64,000 nucleotides of DNA. It comes from Flavobacteriaceae bacterium (GTDB lineage: Bacteria > Bacteroidota > Bacteroidia > Flavobacteriales > Flavobacteriaceae). The stretch spans positions 1 through 64,000 of the forward strand of contig JANTGS010000003.1 in the NCBI GenBank assembly GCA_024762795.1, read 5' to 3'. The notes beneath the pieces were generated by a model that had not been told where the DNA came from, did no database searches, and was given only the letters and a program-made list of their open reading frames with translations. Below are positions 52,882-61,912 of this stretch, in pieces (the first letter of the stretch is position 1; every line of letters starts with the position of its first letter). A program made the translations under genes and the position numbers.

Positions 52882-54633
52882 TTAAAGATCCAGTTTAAAA
52901 GTGTCTTTAAGTTTCTTCAGGTTAGGGTTTTTACTTTTAAGAAGGTCGTATTTTTCGAGGGTGGTATAAGCCACTTTTGCAGCTTGCTCCTCATTTACAT
53001 TAACTTTAAAATCAATGTTGTAGTTGTTGAGTTTTTCACGTAGATATTTTAAAACCTTTGGTTTGATCCTGTTAAGCTCATCAGCCATCAGCTTATTGGA
53101 ATAAGTTACGTGGATCAGGTTGTCTTTAATTTTGGGTTTGTCGGCATTGAGTATGGAAGCATAGATCTTTTTTCCATCCTGAAGTAATAGATCGATAAAA
53201 TCATTCCATACCTTAAAAAAGCTTTCTTCAGTAAATGGATCTGAAGGAAGATCTTTTTTATCCTCATGAATACGGGTACGTGCCAAAAGCGCGGCTTCTT
53301 CTTCCTTTTTTCTGTTTAAACTATTGATACTCAGTATTGAATTTCGCTTTCTGCCTTTCTCTGTTTTTTTTAGGACCGGAGGTTCGGGTTTTATCACCTC
53401 ACTTGTAACAGTTTGTTTTTTTTGTACAGATTCTTTTGGAGGGATGGCAGTAGTTTCTTCTTGTTCATCAGAAGGAGAAACATCAATTTTTGTATCAGAT
53501 TTTTCTTCTACAATCCTTCCTGCAAAATGAGAAGCGGGTATTATAAAGTATTTAGGCTTTTTTTTTTCTCCATCGAAATCGATAGAGGCAATCTGCATCA
53601 GGCTAAGCTCAACCAGCAGCCGCTGATTTTTACTGGTTTTGTATTTCAGATCACATTCGTTTGCCAGATCCAGGGCCTGCAACAAAAACCTAAGATTTGT
53701 CTTTAGGGCCTGTTTGAGGTATAACTTTTTAGTGTTATCACCAACTTCAAGTAATGAAACTGTTTCTTTATCCTTGGCCACCATTAGATCTCTGAAATGA
53801 GAAGCCAGTCCTGCGATAAAATGGTGCCCGTCAAAACCTTTGTCGAGAATCTCATTAAAAACCAGTAAAACCTCAGGAATCTTATGCTCTGTTAGCAGAT
53901 CAGTTACCTTAAAATAATAATCGTAATCGAGTACATTTAAATTTTCTGTAACTGCCTGCCGGCTCAGATCCTTTCCGGCAAAGCTTACCACACGATCAAA
54001 GGTGGATAGCGCATCGCGTAAAGCTCCGTCAGCCTTTTGTGCAATGATATGCAGGGCATCATCATCGGCTTTAATTCCTTCTTCATTGGCAATTTTATGC
54101 AGATATTTTTTGGTATCCGAAACCCCAATCCTTTTAAAATCGAAGATTTGACATCTGGATAGAATTGTTGGAATGATCTTGTGTTTTTCGGTTGTAGCCA
54201 AAATAAAAATAGCATGTGCCGGTGGTTCTTCAAGTGTTTTTAAAAAAGCATTGAAGGCAGATTGGGATAACATGTGAACCTCATCGATGATATAGACTTT
54301 GTATTTGCCTGTTTGAGGTGGAATTCTTACTTGTTCTGTGAGGGTTCTGATATCGTCAACAGAATTGTTGGAAGCGGCATCCAGTTCGAAAATATTAAAG
54401 GCAAAATCTTCATCTTCTGAGATGTTCTTACTGCTTTCCTGATTGATCCTTTTGGCCAGAATACGTGCGCAGGTGGTTTTTCCAACACCTCTCGGACCGG
54501 TAAACAACAAAGCCTGAGCCAGATGGTTACTTTTTATAGCATTTTCAAGCGTATTGGTAATAGCTTGTTGTCCAACCACATCAGAGAATTTCTGAGGGCG
54601 GTATTTTCTTGCAGATACTATAAAAGGTTCCAT
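52882..54633 (-). CDS. dnaX: DNA polymerase III subunit gamma/tau
   Basis: A 583-residue clamp-loader ATPase. Domain order: N-terminal ARKYRPQKFSDVVGQQAI, Walker A FTGPRGVGKTTCARILAKR, then directly FELDAASNNSVDDIR, DEVHML (Walker B), ILATTEKHKIIPTILSRCQIFDF (sensor and arginine finger), the domain III helices, a low-complexity linker and the C-terminal tau part. The four-Cys zinc module that normally sits between Walker A and the AASN box is absent and replaced by a short acidic stretch. Near residue 356 lies an A10 run whose slippage would end translation at once. Essential gene. It lies on the minus strand, 36 bases from the fadD gene. Confidence 0.95.
   Translation of the reverse strand: MEPFIVSARKYRPQKFSDVVGQQAITNTLENAIKSNHLAQALLFTGPRGVGKTTCARILAKRINQESSKNISEDEDFAFNIFELDAASNNSVDDIRTLTEQVRIPPQTGKYKVYIIDEVHMLSQSAFNAFLKTLEEPPAHAIFILATTEKHKIIPTILSRCQIFDFKRIGVSDTKKYLHKIANEEGIKADDDALHIIAQKADGALRDALSTFDRVVSFAGKDLSRQAVTENLNVLDYDYYFKVTDLLTEHKIPEVLLVFNEILDKGFDGHHFIAGLASHFRDLMVAKDKETVSLLEVGDNTKKLYLKQALKTNLRFLLQALDLANECDLKYKTSKNQRLLVELSLMQIASIDFDGEKKKPKYFIIPASHFAGRIVEEKSDTKIDVSPSDEQEETTAIPPKESVQKKQTVTSEVIKPEPPVLKKTEKGRKRNSILSINSLNRKKEEEAALLARTRIHEDKKDLPSDPFTEESFFKVWNDFIDLLLQDGKKIYASILNADKPKIKDNLIHVTYSNKLMADELNRIKPKVLKYLREKLNNYNIDFKVNVNEEQAAKVAYTTLEKYDLLKSKNPNLKKLKDTFKLDL
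53557..53568 (-). promoter_or_regulatory. A10 slippage site in dnaX
   Basis: The sense strand reads GAA AAA AAA AAG CCT (Glu356-Lys-Lys-Lys-Pro), ten As in a row. One extra A in the transcript, or a -1 frameshift, gives AAA GCC TAA, a stop right after the run; one A less ends within about six codons. This would yield a protein of about 360 residues that keeps ATPase domains I-III and drops the tau region. Thermus dnaX makes its gamma form by slippage on an A9 run. Confidence 0.55.
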
Positions 54634-54669
54634 TCAGCTTTTTTTAGGCTTGACAAAAATAATAAAATA

Positions 54670-56448
54670 TTACAGTTCGTAAATCTTATTGTAAAGATGT
54701 TTGTATTTTTTCAGTATGGTTTCTCTTTTGGGTTTAAAAGTAGGAGTGAGCAGTTCGTTGTCTACACTCCAGATCTCTGGTGTAAGTTCGATCTTTTTAA
54801 TGGTTTCCCATTTTCCGAACTTTTTATTTCCGATCTCGATCTCCTGCATGATCCTTTCTTTAACTTTCGGATTAGAGATAATCTCTTTCAGGCTGTCTCC
54901 GAGTTTGATGCTATGACGGTTTGCCCATTCATTTATAAAATCAAAATTGGGCTGGATAATGGCTGCCGGCATTTTTTGTCCTTCACCAATTACAAGAATC
55001 TGCTCAATAAATCTCGATTGTTTCATTTCATTTTCAAGAGCGGCAGGAGCTATATATTTTCCTCCGGAGGTTTTAAAGATCTCTTTTTTTCTTCCAGTAA
55101 TTTTCAGGAACCCATCTTTATCTACCTCTCCTTTATCCCCTGTATGGAAATACTCTCCGGTCATTACCTCGGCGGTTCTTTCTGGGTCTTTATAATAACC
55201 TTGCATTACATTAGGTCCTTTGATCAGTATTTCACCGTCTTCAGCAATCTTTACCTCAACGTGATCAATGGGTTTTCCAACCGTACCGATCTTAAACATA
55301 TGATCTTTATACATATTTACAGAAACCACGGGTGAAGTCTCTGTAAGTCCGTAACCTTCCATTACCTGCATTTGTGCTGCGGCAAAAATCCGGGAAAGAC
55401 GGGGTTGTAACGGAGCACTTCCCGAAACCATTGTTGTGAGGTTTCCACCAAGGGCTTCTCTCCATTTACTGAATATGAGTTTATTGGCAAGAGCCAGTTG
55501 TTTTTCATACCACCAGCCGTTAGCTTCATAAGGTTCATATTTTAGGCCGAGCTCAACAGCCCAAAAGAAGAGTCGTTTCTTGGTTCCGGTCAACTCTGAA
55601 CCTTTGGCAATAATACTGTCGTAAATTTTTTCGAGTAATCTCGGTACAACACTCATAAAATTGGGTTTTACATCTTTGATGTTGTCCGATATTTTTTCTA
55701 TACTTTCTGCAAAATAAATGGTTAATCCATTGTGTATATACAAATAGTGAAGCATTCTTTCAAAAATATGACATACCGGTAAAAAACTAAGTACCTTGGT
55801 TTTGCCTTCTGCAATGGGCAGTCTTGGTTTACTGTCAACTACGTTGGATACAATATTACTGTGCGACAACATAACTCCTTTTGGTACACCGGTTGTTCCG
55901 GAAGTATAAATAATGGTAGCGAGATCGTTGTATTTAACTTTATCCATCAGTTTTTTTACCTGATCCTGATTGCTGTTGTCTTTCCCAAGTTCAATCACTT
56001 CCTGCCAGTTCTTGCAGCCTTTTATATCTTCAAAAGAATAGATCTCTTTAAGTGAAGGTACTTCATCCTTAATGGAGTTGGCTTTCTCAAAAAGAGCTTC
56101 ATCTGAAAGGAAACAGTATTTAACTTCAGCGTGATTAAAGATATATTTATAATCTTCTTTACTGATCGTAGGATAAATAGGTACATTTATAGCCCCTAAT
56201 TGTAGAACTCCTATATCCAGTAAATTCCATTCGGTACGGTTTGTAGAGGAGATCACAGCAATTTTATCGCCTTGTTTTATACCTATTCTCAAAAGACCCC
56301 GGCTTATAGCATTGGCCTGATCAATGAATTCCTGAGTTGAAGTGGCCACCCATTTACCATTGTATTTGGTTACCAGAGATTTTTCCAGATTGAATTTTTC
56401 TTTTTGGTAGTAAACAAAGTCAAAGAGTCTTTTTATTTCGATAGGCAT
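54670..56448 (-). CDS. Long-chain fatty-acid--CoA ligase
   Basis: A 592-residue AMP-forming ligase of the FadD/AMP-binding type found in most Bacteroidota: YTSGTTGVPKGVMLSH (P-loop), FLPVCHIFERMLHYL, MVSGSAPLQPRL, MEGYGLTETSPVVSVN, YFHTGDKGEVDKDGFLKITGRKKEIFKTSGGKYIAP, and the late LTPTFKPKRETIL. The tail is shorter than E. coli FadD but matches the eukaryotic-like long-chain group. It activates fatty acids for membrane lipid turnover or degradation. Single gene on the minus strand, divergent from pheT. Not related to the catabolic ligase at 23.6 kb beyond the superfamily. Confidence 0.88.
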   Translation of the reverse strand: MPIEIKRLFDFVYYQKEKFNLEKSLVTKYNGKWVATSTQEFIDQANAISRGLLRIGIKQGDKIAVISSTNRTEWNLLDIGVLQLGAINVPIYPTISKEDYKYIFNHAEVKYCFLSDEALFEKANSIKDEVPSLKEIYSFEDIKGCKNWQEVIELGKDNSNQDQVKKLMDKVKYNDLATIIYTSGTTGVPKGVMLSHSNIVSNVVDSKPRLPIAEGKTKVLSFLPVCHIFERMLHYLYIHNGLTIYFAESIEKISDNIKDVKPNFMSVVPRLLEKIYDSIIAKGSELTGTKKRLFFWAVELGLKYEPYEANGWWYEKQLALANKLIFSKWREALGGNLTTMVSGSAPLQPRLSRIFAAAQMQVMEGYGLTETSPVVSVNMYKDHMFKIGTVGKPIDHVEVKIAEDGEILIKGPNVMQGYYKDPERTAEVMTGEYFHTGDKGEVDKDGFLKITGRKKEIFKTSGGKYIAPAALENEMKQSRFIEQILVIGEGQKMPAAIIQPNFDFINEWANRHSIKLGDSLKEIISNPKVKERIMQEIEIGNKKFGKWETIKKIELTPEIWSVDNELLTPTFKPKRETILKKYKHLYNKIYEL

Positions 56449-56554
56449 AATATAAGTTTTTATTCTGCAAAATAATTATTTTGATTGAATTAGAAAAAGT
56501 TTTTTTGTTTTAAATATTTCTAATTCTAATTTATTTCCAGTCGATACAATTGTA

Positions 56555-56562
56555 TATCTTTG
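56555..56562 (+). promoter_or_regulatory. -7 box of pheT
   Basis: TATCTTTG, followed by CA, is the commonest form of the Bacteroidota -7 element. It lies 22 bases before the pheT ATG. No clear -33 TTTG at the right spacing. Confidence 0.6.
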
Positions 56563-56584
56563 CACATTCTTAAAAAATTAAAAA

Positions 56585-59014
56585 ATGAAGATATCATATT
56601 CTTGGTTAAAGCAATTCTTAGATATAGATCTTGATGTAGTTGAAGTTGGAGAGATTCTTACAGATCTTGGGCTTGAGGTGGAAGGAATAGAAGATTTTGA
56701 AAGTGTTAAAGGAGGCCTTAAAGGTGTTGTGGTTGGAAAGGTGCTTACTTGTGAAAAACACCCCAATGCTGACAGGTTAAAAGTAACAACTGTAGACCTG
56801 GGTACCGGGGAACCGGTTCAAATTGTTTGTGGAGCCCCCAATGTCGCTGCTGGTCAGAAAGTACCTGTAGCTACTGTAGGAACAAAATTATATGATGATA
56901 AAGGGGAAAGTTTTACCATAAAAAAAGGAAAGATCAGGGGAGAAGTAAGTTTTGGAATGATCTGTGCAGAAGATGAACTGGGCCTTGGTGTTGATCACGA
57001 TGGAATTTTGGTGCTTGATGAGGAAGTAGAAACAGGAAAAGAAGCCGCTGAGATCTTTGAGGTTGAAACCGATAAGGTTTTTGAAATCGGCCTTACGCCG
57101 AACCGGGCAGATGCCATGAGTCATTTAGGTGTTGCCAGAGATCTGCGTGCCGGTTTGCTGCAGATTAAAGATATCAATAAAGAACTGATCACTCCTTCAG
57201 TTAGTGATTTTCATGTGGATGAACGTACTTTTAAGATCAATGCAGAAGTGGAAGATCATAACCTGGTGCCAAGATATGCCGGAATTACTTTAATTGATCT
57301 TACCATTGGTGAATCCCCGGTGTGGCTTAAAAACAGATTGCTGGCCATCGGCCTGAAGCCGATCAATAATGTAGTGGATATTACCAATTATATTTTACAC
57401 AGTTTGGGACAACCCTTACACGCTTTTGACGCTGATAAGATCAAAGGAAATAAGATCGTTGTTAAAACTTTACCGAAAGGTACCAAATTTACTACACTTG
57501 ATGGGGTGGAAAGAAAATTACACAAGGATGATATCATGATCTGTGATGATGAGAGCAATCCGTTGTGTATTGGAGGTGTATTTGGAGGAGAAACCTCGGG
57601 GGTAACAGATAGTACAACCAGTATTTTTCTTGAAAGTGCTTATTTTAATCCGGTTTCTGTGCGTAAAACAGCAAAACGTCATGCCTTGAATACTGACGCT
57701 TCTTTTAGATTTGAAAGAGGAATTAATCCGGATACTGTTGTTTATGCCTTAAAAAGAGCTGCTATTCTGATCAAAGATATTGCGGGAGGTAAGATCGTTT
57801 CAGATGTAATTGATATCTATCCTCATAAAATTGAAGATTTTCAGGTGCATTTATCCTATGAAAAAGCTTTCCGGTTGATCGGGGAAGAGATCTCAACGGA
57901 TGCCATTAAAAATATTCTTGCTTCACTGGATATCAAGATCAATAACCAGACAGAATCAGGTTTAGGACTTACAATACCATCTTATCGTGTTGATGTTACC
58001 CGGGAAGCGGATATTGTGGAAGAGATCTTAAGAGTTTACGGGTATAACAATATTAAAACCTCCGATAAACTAAATACTTCACTGTCCTTTTCAGGAAAGA
58101 ACAATGAAAAACTTGAAAATATCATTTCTCAGATCCTGATTGCTCAGGGATTTTATGAAACCATGGCCAATTCGCTGACCACACCTGAATATGTTTCTTT
58201 ATCGGAAAATCTTAATAAAGAGCACAATGTAAAAATGCTCAATGCCCTGAGTTCTGATCTTGAGGTAATGCGACAGTCATTGTTGTTTAGCGGACTTGAA
58301 GCGGTAGCCTACAACATCAACAGAAAGAACAATAATATCAAATTTTTCGAATTTGGTAAAACCTATCATAAGTTTCAAAGTGGATACACCGAGCAAAAAC
58401 ATATGAGTCTGATCGTAAGCGGTAAAAGGTGGAATGAATCCTGGAATGTTCAAAATAAAGTGTCTGATTTCTTTTTTTTGAAAGGAATCGTGGTTTCCGT
58501 ACTTTCACGATTGGGATTTGAAAATTTGAAGGTCTCTGCTACAAAAAACGATATCTTCTCGGAAGGAATTACACTGAGTGATAAGAAGATCCGTTTGATT
58601 GAAATGGGAGTTGTAAAGAACAGTGTTTTAAAGAAATTCGGTATCAAACAAGAGGTTTTATATGCTGATTTCAATTGGGATAATGTGTTGGAACACGCAG
58701 GAAATAAAGAGATAAGCATCTCTTTATTGTCTAAATATCCCGAAGTAAAAAGAGATTTGGCTCTGTTGCTCAATGAAGATGTGAAATTTTCCGATCTGTA
58801 TCAGGCAGCTTTCCAAAGTGAAAAGAAATTCTTAAAAAATATAGATCTTTTTGATGTTTATACCGGTGATAAATTACCAAAAGGTAAGAAGTCTTACGCT
58901 TTGAGTTTTATTCTTCAGGATGAAAGTAAAACCCTTAACGATAAACAGATCGATAAAATTATGAATAAGCTTCAGCAAACATTTATCAAACAATTTGGTG
59001 CTGAACTCAGATAG
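56585..59014 (+). CDS. pheT: Phenylalanine--tRNA ligase beta subunit
   Basis: An 809-residue PheT. N-terminal KISYSWLKQFLDIDLDVVEVGE, then the EMAP-like tRNA-binding domain B2 (VVVGKVLTCEKHPNADRLKVTTV to GMICAEDELG), B3/B4 editing region (NNVVDITNYILHSLGQPLHAFDADKI and FGGETSGVTDSTTSIFLESAYF), B5 (VHLSYEKAFRLIGEEIS), the catalytic-like core and a C-terminal FDX-ACB anticodon-binding domain (LSKYPEVKRDLALLLNEDV). Full length for the family. It stands alone here; pheS must be elsewhere. It ends in a good terminator before pyrD. Confidence 0.95.
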   Translation: MKISYSWLKQFLDIDLDVVEVGEILTDLGLEVEGIEDFESVKGGLKGVVVGKVLTCEKHPNADRLKVTTVDLGTGEPVQIVCGAPNVAAGQKVPVATVGTKLYDDKGESFTIKKGKIRGEVSFGMICAEDELGLGVDHDGILVLDEEVETGKEAAEIFEVETDKVFEIGLTPNRADAMSHLGVARDLRAGLLQIKDINKELITPSVSDFHVDERTFKINAEVEDHNLVPRYAGITLIDLTIGESPVWLKNRLLAIGLKPINNVVDITNYILHSLGQPLHAFDADKIKGNKIVVKTLPKGTKFTTLDGVERKLHKDDIMICDDESNPLCIGGVFGGETSGVTDSTTSIFLESAYFNPVSVRKTAKRHALNTDASFRFERGINPDTVVYALKRAAILIKDIAGGKIVSDVIDIYPHKIEDFQVHLSYEKAFRLIGEEISTDAIKNILASLDIKINNQTESGLGLTIPSYRVDVTREADIVEEILRVYGYNNIKTSDKLNTSLSFSGKNNEKLENIISQILIAQGFYETMANSLTTPEYVSLSENLNKEHNVKMLNALSSDLEVMRQSLLFSGLEAVAYNINRKNNNIKFFEFGKTYHKFQSGYTEQKHMSLIVSGKRWNESWNVQNKVSDFFFLKGIVVSVLSRLGFENLKVSATKNDIFSEGITLSDKKIRLIEMGVVKNSVLKKFGIKQEVLYADFNWDNVLEHAGNKEISISLLSKYPEVKRDLALLLNEDVKFSDLYQAAFQSEKKFLKNIDLFDVYTGDKLPKGKKSYALSFILQDESKTLNDKQIDKIMNKLQQTFIKQFGAELR

Positions 59015-59039
59015 AAATAATTTGAAATTATAGATCCAG

Positions 59040-59076
59040 CCCTCTGAATTTTTTAAGTTGATCCAGAGGGTTTTTT
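59040..59076 (+). terminator. Rho-independent terminator after pheT
   Basis: CCCTCTG (59040-59046) pairs with CAGAGGG (59064-59070) around a 17-base loop and is followed by TTTTTT. It sits 26 bases after the pheT stop and separates it from the pyrD promoter. Confidence 0.7.
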
Positions 59077-59086
59077 AATTGTTTTT

Positions 59087-59119
59087 TTTGAAACAAAAAC
59101 TCAAATTAATCTATCTTTG
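59087..59119 (+). promoter_or_regulatory. pyrD promoter
   Basis: TTTG at 59087-59090, a 21-base spacer and TATCTTTG at 59112-59119 form a complete Bacteroidota promoter, 11 bases upstream of the pyrD start, so the transcript has a very short leader. Confidence 0.6.
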
Positions 59120-59130
59120 CAAAAATTTCA

Positions 59131-60147
59131 ATGATGTACAAGTCTGTAGTTCGTAAAGCTCTTTTTAAACTAGATCCTGAGGTTGCTCATAATTTCACTT
59201 TTTCTATGATCAAAACTGTGTTTAAAACACCTTTAAGATCTGCGATCAGGAATAAATTTAAAATGGAGAATAAAAGTCTGGAAAGAGAACTTTTCGGATT
59301 GAAATTTAAAAATCCTGTAGGTCTTGCTGCCGGACTCGATAAAAATGCAGAGGTCTTTGATGAATTTGCCGATCTTGGGTTTGGATTTGTTGAAATAGGT
59401 ACCGTTACCCCAAAACCACAACCCGGAAATCCCAAAAAACGTTTGTTCAGACTTGTGGAAGATGAAGCCCTGATCAACAGAATGGGATTTAATAATGAAG
59501 GGGTAAAAAAGGTTGCTGAAAGACTGAGGCATAAAAGAACTGATGTGATCATCGGAGGTAATATAGGGAAGAACAAAGTGACTCCTAATGAAAATGCGGT
59601 TGATGATTATGTGATCTGTTTTTATGAGCTATTTGATGTGGTTGATTATTTTGTAGTTAATGTGAGCTCTCCCAATACGCCAAATCTCAGGGCTTTACAG
59701 GATAAAGAGCCTTTGACCAGGTTGTTAAACACACTTCAGAAGGAAAATAAAAAGAAAGATAAACCCAAACCAATTCTTTTAAAAATAGCCCCGGATCTTA
59801 CCGATGAACAGCTTTTGGATATTATTGATATTGTTAAGAAGACCAAAATAGCAGGGGTTATCGCCACCAATACCACCATTTCAAGGGAAGGCCTTAATTC
59901 AGTGCATAAAAAAGAAACCGGGGGAATGAGTGGAAAACCTCTTGCTGAAAGATCTACTGAGGTGATCAGGTTCTTATCGGAAAATTCGGGTAAAGCATTC
60001 CCGATTATTGGAGTAGGAGGTATACAATCTGCCAAAGATGCAATAGAGAAAATGGAAGCCGGAGCAGACCTTATTCAGCTTTTTACAGGTTTTATTTACG
60101 AAGGTCCTGAATTGGTAAAACAGATCAATGAGGCCCTGATAAAATAG
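59131..60147 (+). CDS. pyrD: Quinone-dependent dihydroorotate dehydrogenase
   Basis: A 338-residue class 2 DHODH of the pyrimidine pathway. The N-terminal helices ([26 protein letters not shown]) bind membrane and quinone, the class 2 hallmark. Blocks: [38 protein letters not shown] (FMN), NRMGFNNEG, the catalytic Ser in [27 protein letters not shown] and [29 protein letters not shown]. It has its own promoter and follows pheT after the terminator. Confidence 0.95.
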   Translation: MMYKSVVRKALFKLDPEVAHNFTFSMIKTVFKTPLRSAIRNKFKMENKSLERELFGLKFKNPVGLAAGLDKNAEVFDEFADLGFGFVEIGTVTPKPQPGNPKKRLFRLVEDEALINRMGFNNEGVKKVAERLRHKRTDVIIGGNIGKNKVTPNENAVDDYVICFYELFDVVDYFVVNVSSPNTPNLRALQDKEPLTRLLNTLQKENKKKDKPKPILLKIAPDLTDEQLLDIIDIVKKTKIAGVIATNTTISREGLNSVHKKETGGMSGKPLAERSTEVIRFLSENSGKAFPIIGVGGIQSAKDAIEKMEAGADLIQLFTGFIYEGPELVKQINEALIK

Positions 60148-60272
60148 CTTTCAAGTTTTTTTTATTCCTTTTCTTCTTCAGGATTGATCTTATAATGGTA
60201 AAATCATTCTTTAAGCCGGAAATATTCCGGATCTTGATGAGTATTATCCTTTAAAAAGAGGCTAAAATTCAG

Positions 60273-60280
60273 TATATTTG
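60273..60280 (+). promoter_or_regulatory. -7 box of the L,D-transpeptidase gene
   Basis: TATATTTG matches TAnnTTTG, 48 bases before the ATG at 60329. No convincing -33 element. The rest of the 181-base gap after pyrD shows nothing else. Confidence 0.45.
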
Positions 60281-60328
60281 TAATAATAGTTGCAGATCCA
60301 TCTTAAAGATTTTTAAAGTTTAATTGTT

Positions 60329-61912
60329 ATGAAGTATCCCCTCAGCTTATTAACAATATTATTGTTTGTACTTCTTTCCCTGGGGTTTAGAAACGAACTT
60401 TATCGATGCGATAAGATGTCAAAGTCTGTTCTCTCTTTTCAGATCCCCGATACTTCCCTTGTCGATTCATTATATACTTTAAATCACAATAAATATATCT
60501 GGATCAATGATGAACAGAAACTTAACGAGAGAGGAGATTCATTTTTGGAATTTATTAAAAATGCAAGGTATTACGGACTCGAACCGGAGTATTACAACTA
60601 TAAAGAGATAAAAATAAAATCAGAAAAACTTGATAAGATCAGCAATTTAAATAAGAGAAGAACAATTGCTGAAAATTTAGAGAAAAAGCTGAGCTTAAGT
60701 TATTTTCAGATGAGCAAGGATCTGAATTATGGAAGGATTGACAGTGTGCAGAAGTTTACAAGACTGCCTCGTAAAAAGTTTACTGTTGATCTGCTTAAAT
60801 ATGTTCAGGATGCCATTAAAAATGATAGCCTTTTGGAATACCTTGTCGATCTTCAGCCTAAACAGATTGAATATAAAAAACTCCGGAAAGCTTTGGTTAA
60901 ATATCTGGAGAATACTATCCTATCTGAAGAGAAAGTAAAGGTCGATCCATATCATACCGATTCAATTCGTTCGTATGATCAGGCCGGGAAAGCCTTGTTG
61001 TTACATCAGTATATTTCAGATGAAAAAGTGTCGGATACTTTGTTTCTGGTAGCTTTAAAGAAATTCCAACACGACCATGGTTTAAGTCCCGACGGTATCA
61101 TTGGTAAATATACTGCACGAGCGCTTTCTAAAAGCACTTTTGATTATTACCGGGATGTAGCAGCAAGCATGGAACGCTGGCGATGGAAGATTCCCTGGGA
61201 AAAGGATTTTCTGTATGTAAATATTCCTGCCTATCAATTAAAATTTTATATAGATAACAATTTGCAGGAGGTTTACAGGGTTGTTGTGGGTAAAAGAAGC
61301 AGGAAATCTCCTGAGGTTTATAGCAGATTAAGTTATCTGGTAGCCTATCCTTACTGGCATGTACCTAAAAGTATCTCGGTAAATGAGATCTTAGTCAAAG
61401 CTAAAAAAGATCCTGAATATATGTGGCGTAATCATTATGAAATGTTTACAAAAAAATTACAGCCTGTCAATCTTGCAAATGTTAAATGGGATACCCTGAG
61501 TGGGGAGAATTTCAATTATTATATTCGCCAGAAAGGAGGTTATTCTAATGCGCTTGGGCTTGTAAAATTCATTTTTAAGAATAGATATTCAATTTATTTA
61601 CATGATACACCAACCAAATATCATTTTAAAAGAGATATCAGAGCTTACAGCCATGGGTGTATCCGGGTTCAGAATGCTCTTGATCTGGCCGAAAGAGTTT
61701 TGAAGTACGATGAGAATGAATATAACAAAGACAGTATAAAAGTTTATGTAAAGAGGAAGATTGAAAAGAAGATTGCTTTGAACAGGCACTTGCCGGTTTA
61801 TATACAATACATTACCTGTGATACAGATGCTGAGGGCAACCTGATCTTTTGTTATGATATTTATAACAGAGATAAAAAACTAAAAGAAATGTTGTTTAGC
61901 CCCTCTTTTTAA
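60329..61912 (+). CDS. L,D-transpeptidase of the YcbB/LdtD type
   Basis: A 527-residue murein cross-linking enzyme. An N-terminal membrane anchor or signal (LSLLTILLFVLLSLGF), an extended helical domain (to about residue 230), a peptidoglycan-binding-1-like segment (LKKFQHDHGLSPDGIIGKYTARAL) and the YkuD domain follow, with catalytic His and Cys in LHDTPTKYHFKRDIRAYSHGCIRVQ. It makes 3-3 cross-links or attaches proteins to peptidoglycan. Architecture matches E. coli LdtD. Its last 17 bases overlap tail to tail with the next gene, also an L,D-transpeptidase type on the other strand. Confidence 0.88.
   Translation: MKYPLSLLTILLFVLLSLGFRNELYRCDKMSKSVLSFQIPDTSLVDSLYTLNHNKYIWINDEQKLNERGDSFLEFIKNARYYGLEPEYYNYKEIKIKSEKLDKISNLNKRRTIAENLEKKLSLSYFQMSKDLNYGRIDSVQKFTRLPRKKFTVDLLKYVQDAIKNDSLLEYLVDLQPKQIEYKKLRKALVKYLENTILSEEKVKVDPYHTDSIRSYDQAGKALLLHQYISDEKVSDTLFLVALKKFQHDHGLSPDGIIGKYTARALSKSTFDYYRDVAASMERWRWKIPWEKDFLYVNIPAYQLKFYIDNNLQEVYRVVVGKRSRKSPEVYSRLSYLVAYPYWHVPKSISVNEILVKAKKDPEYMWRNHYEMFTKKLQPVNLANVKWDTLSGENFNYYIRQKGGYSNALGLVKFIFKNRYSIYLHDTPTKYHFKRDIRAYSHGCIRVQNALDLAERVLKYDENEYNKDSIKVYVKRKIEKKIALNRHLPVYIQYITCDTDAEGNLIFCYDIYNRDKKLKEMLFSPSF

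Noticed and set aside
54523-55335. 270-residue plus-strand ORF
   Set aside because: Lies antisense to the start of dnaX and the end of the fadD-type gene, both of which have clear motifs. Its protein is Phe/Tyr-rich with no domain, as expected of a shadow frame.
59187-59576. 129-residue minus-strand ORF
   Set aside because: Antisense to pyrD with Ser/Leu-rich composition typical of shadows.
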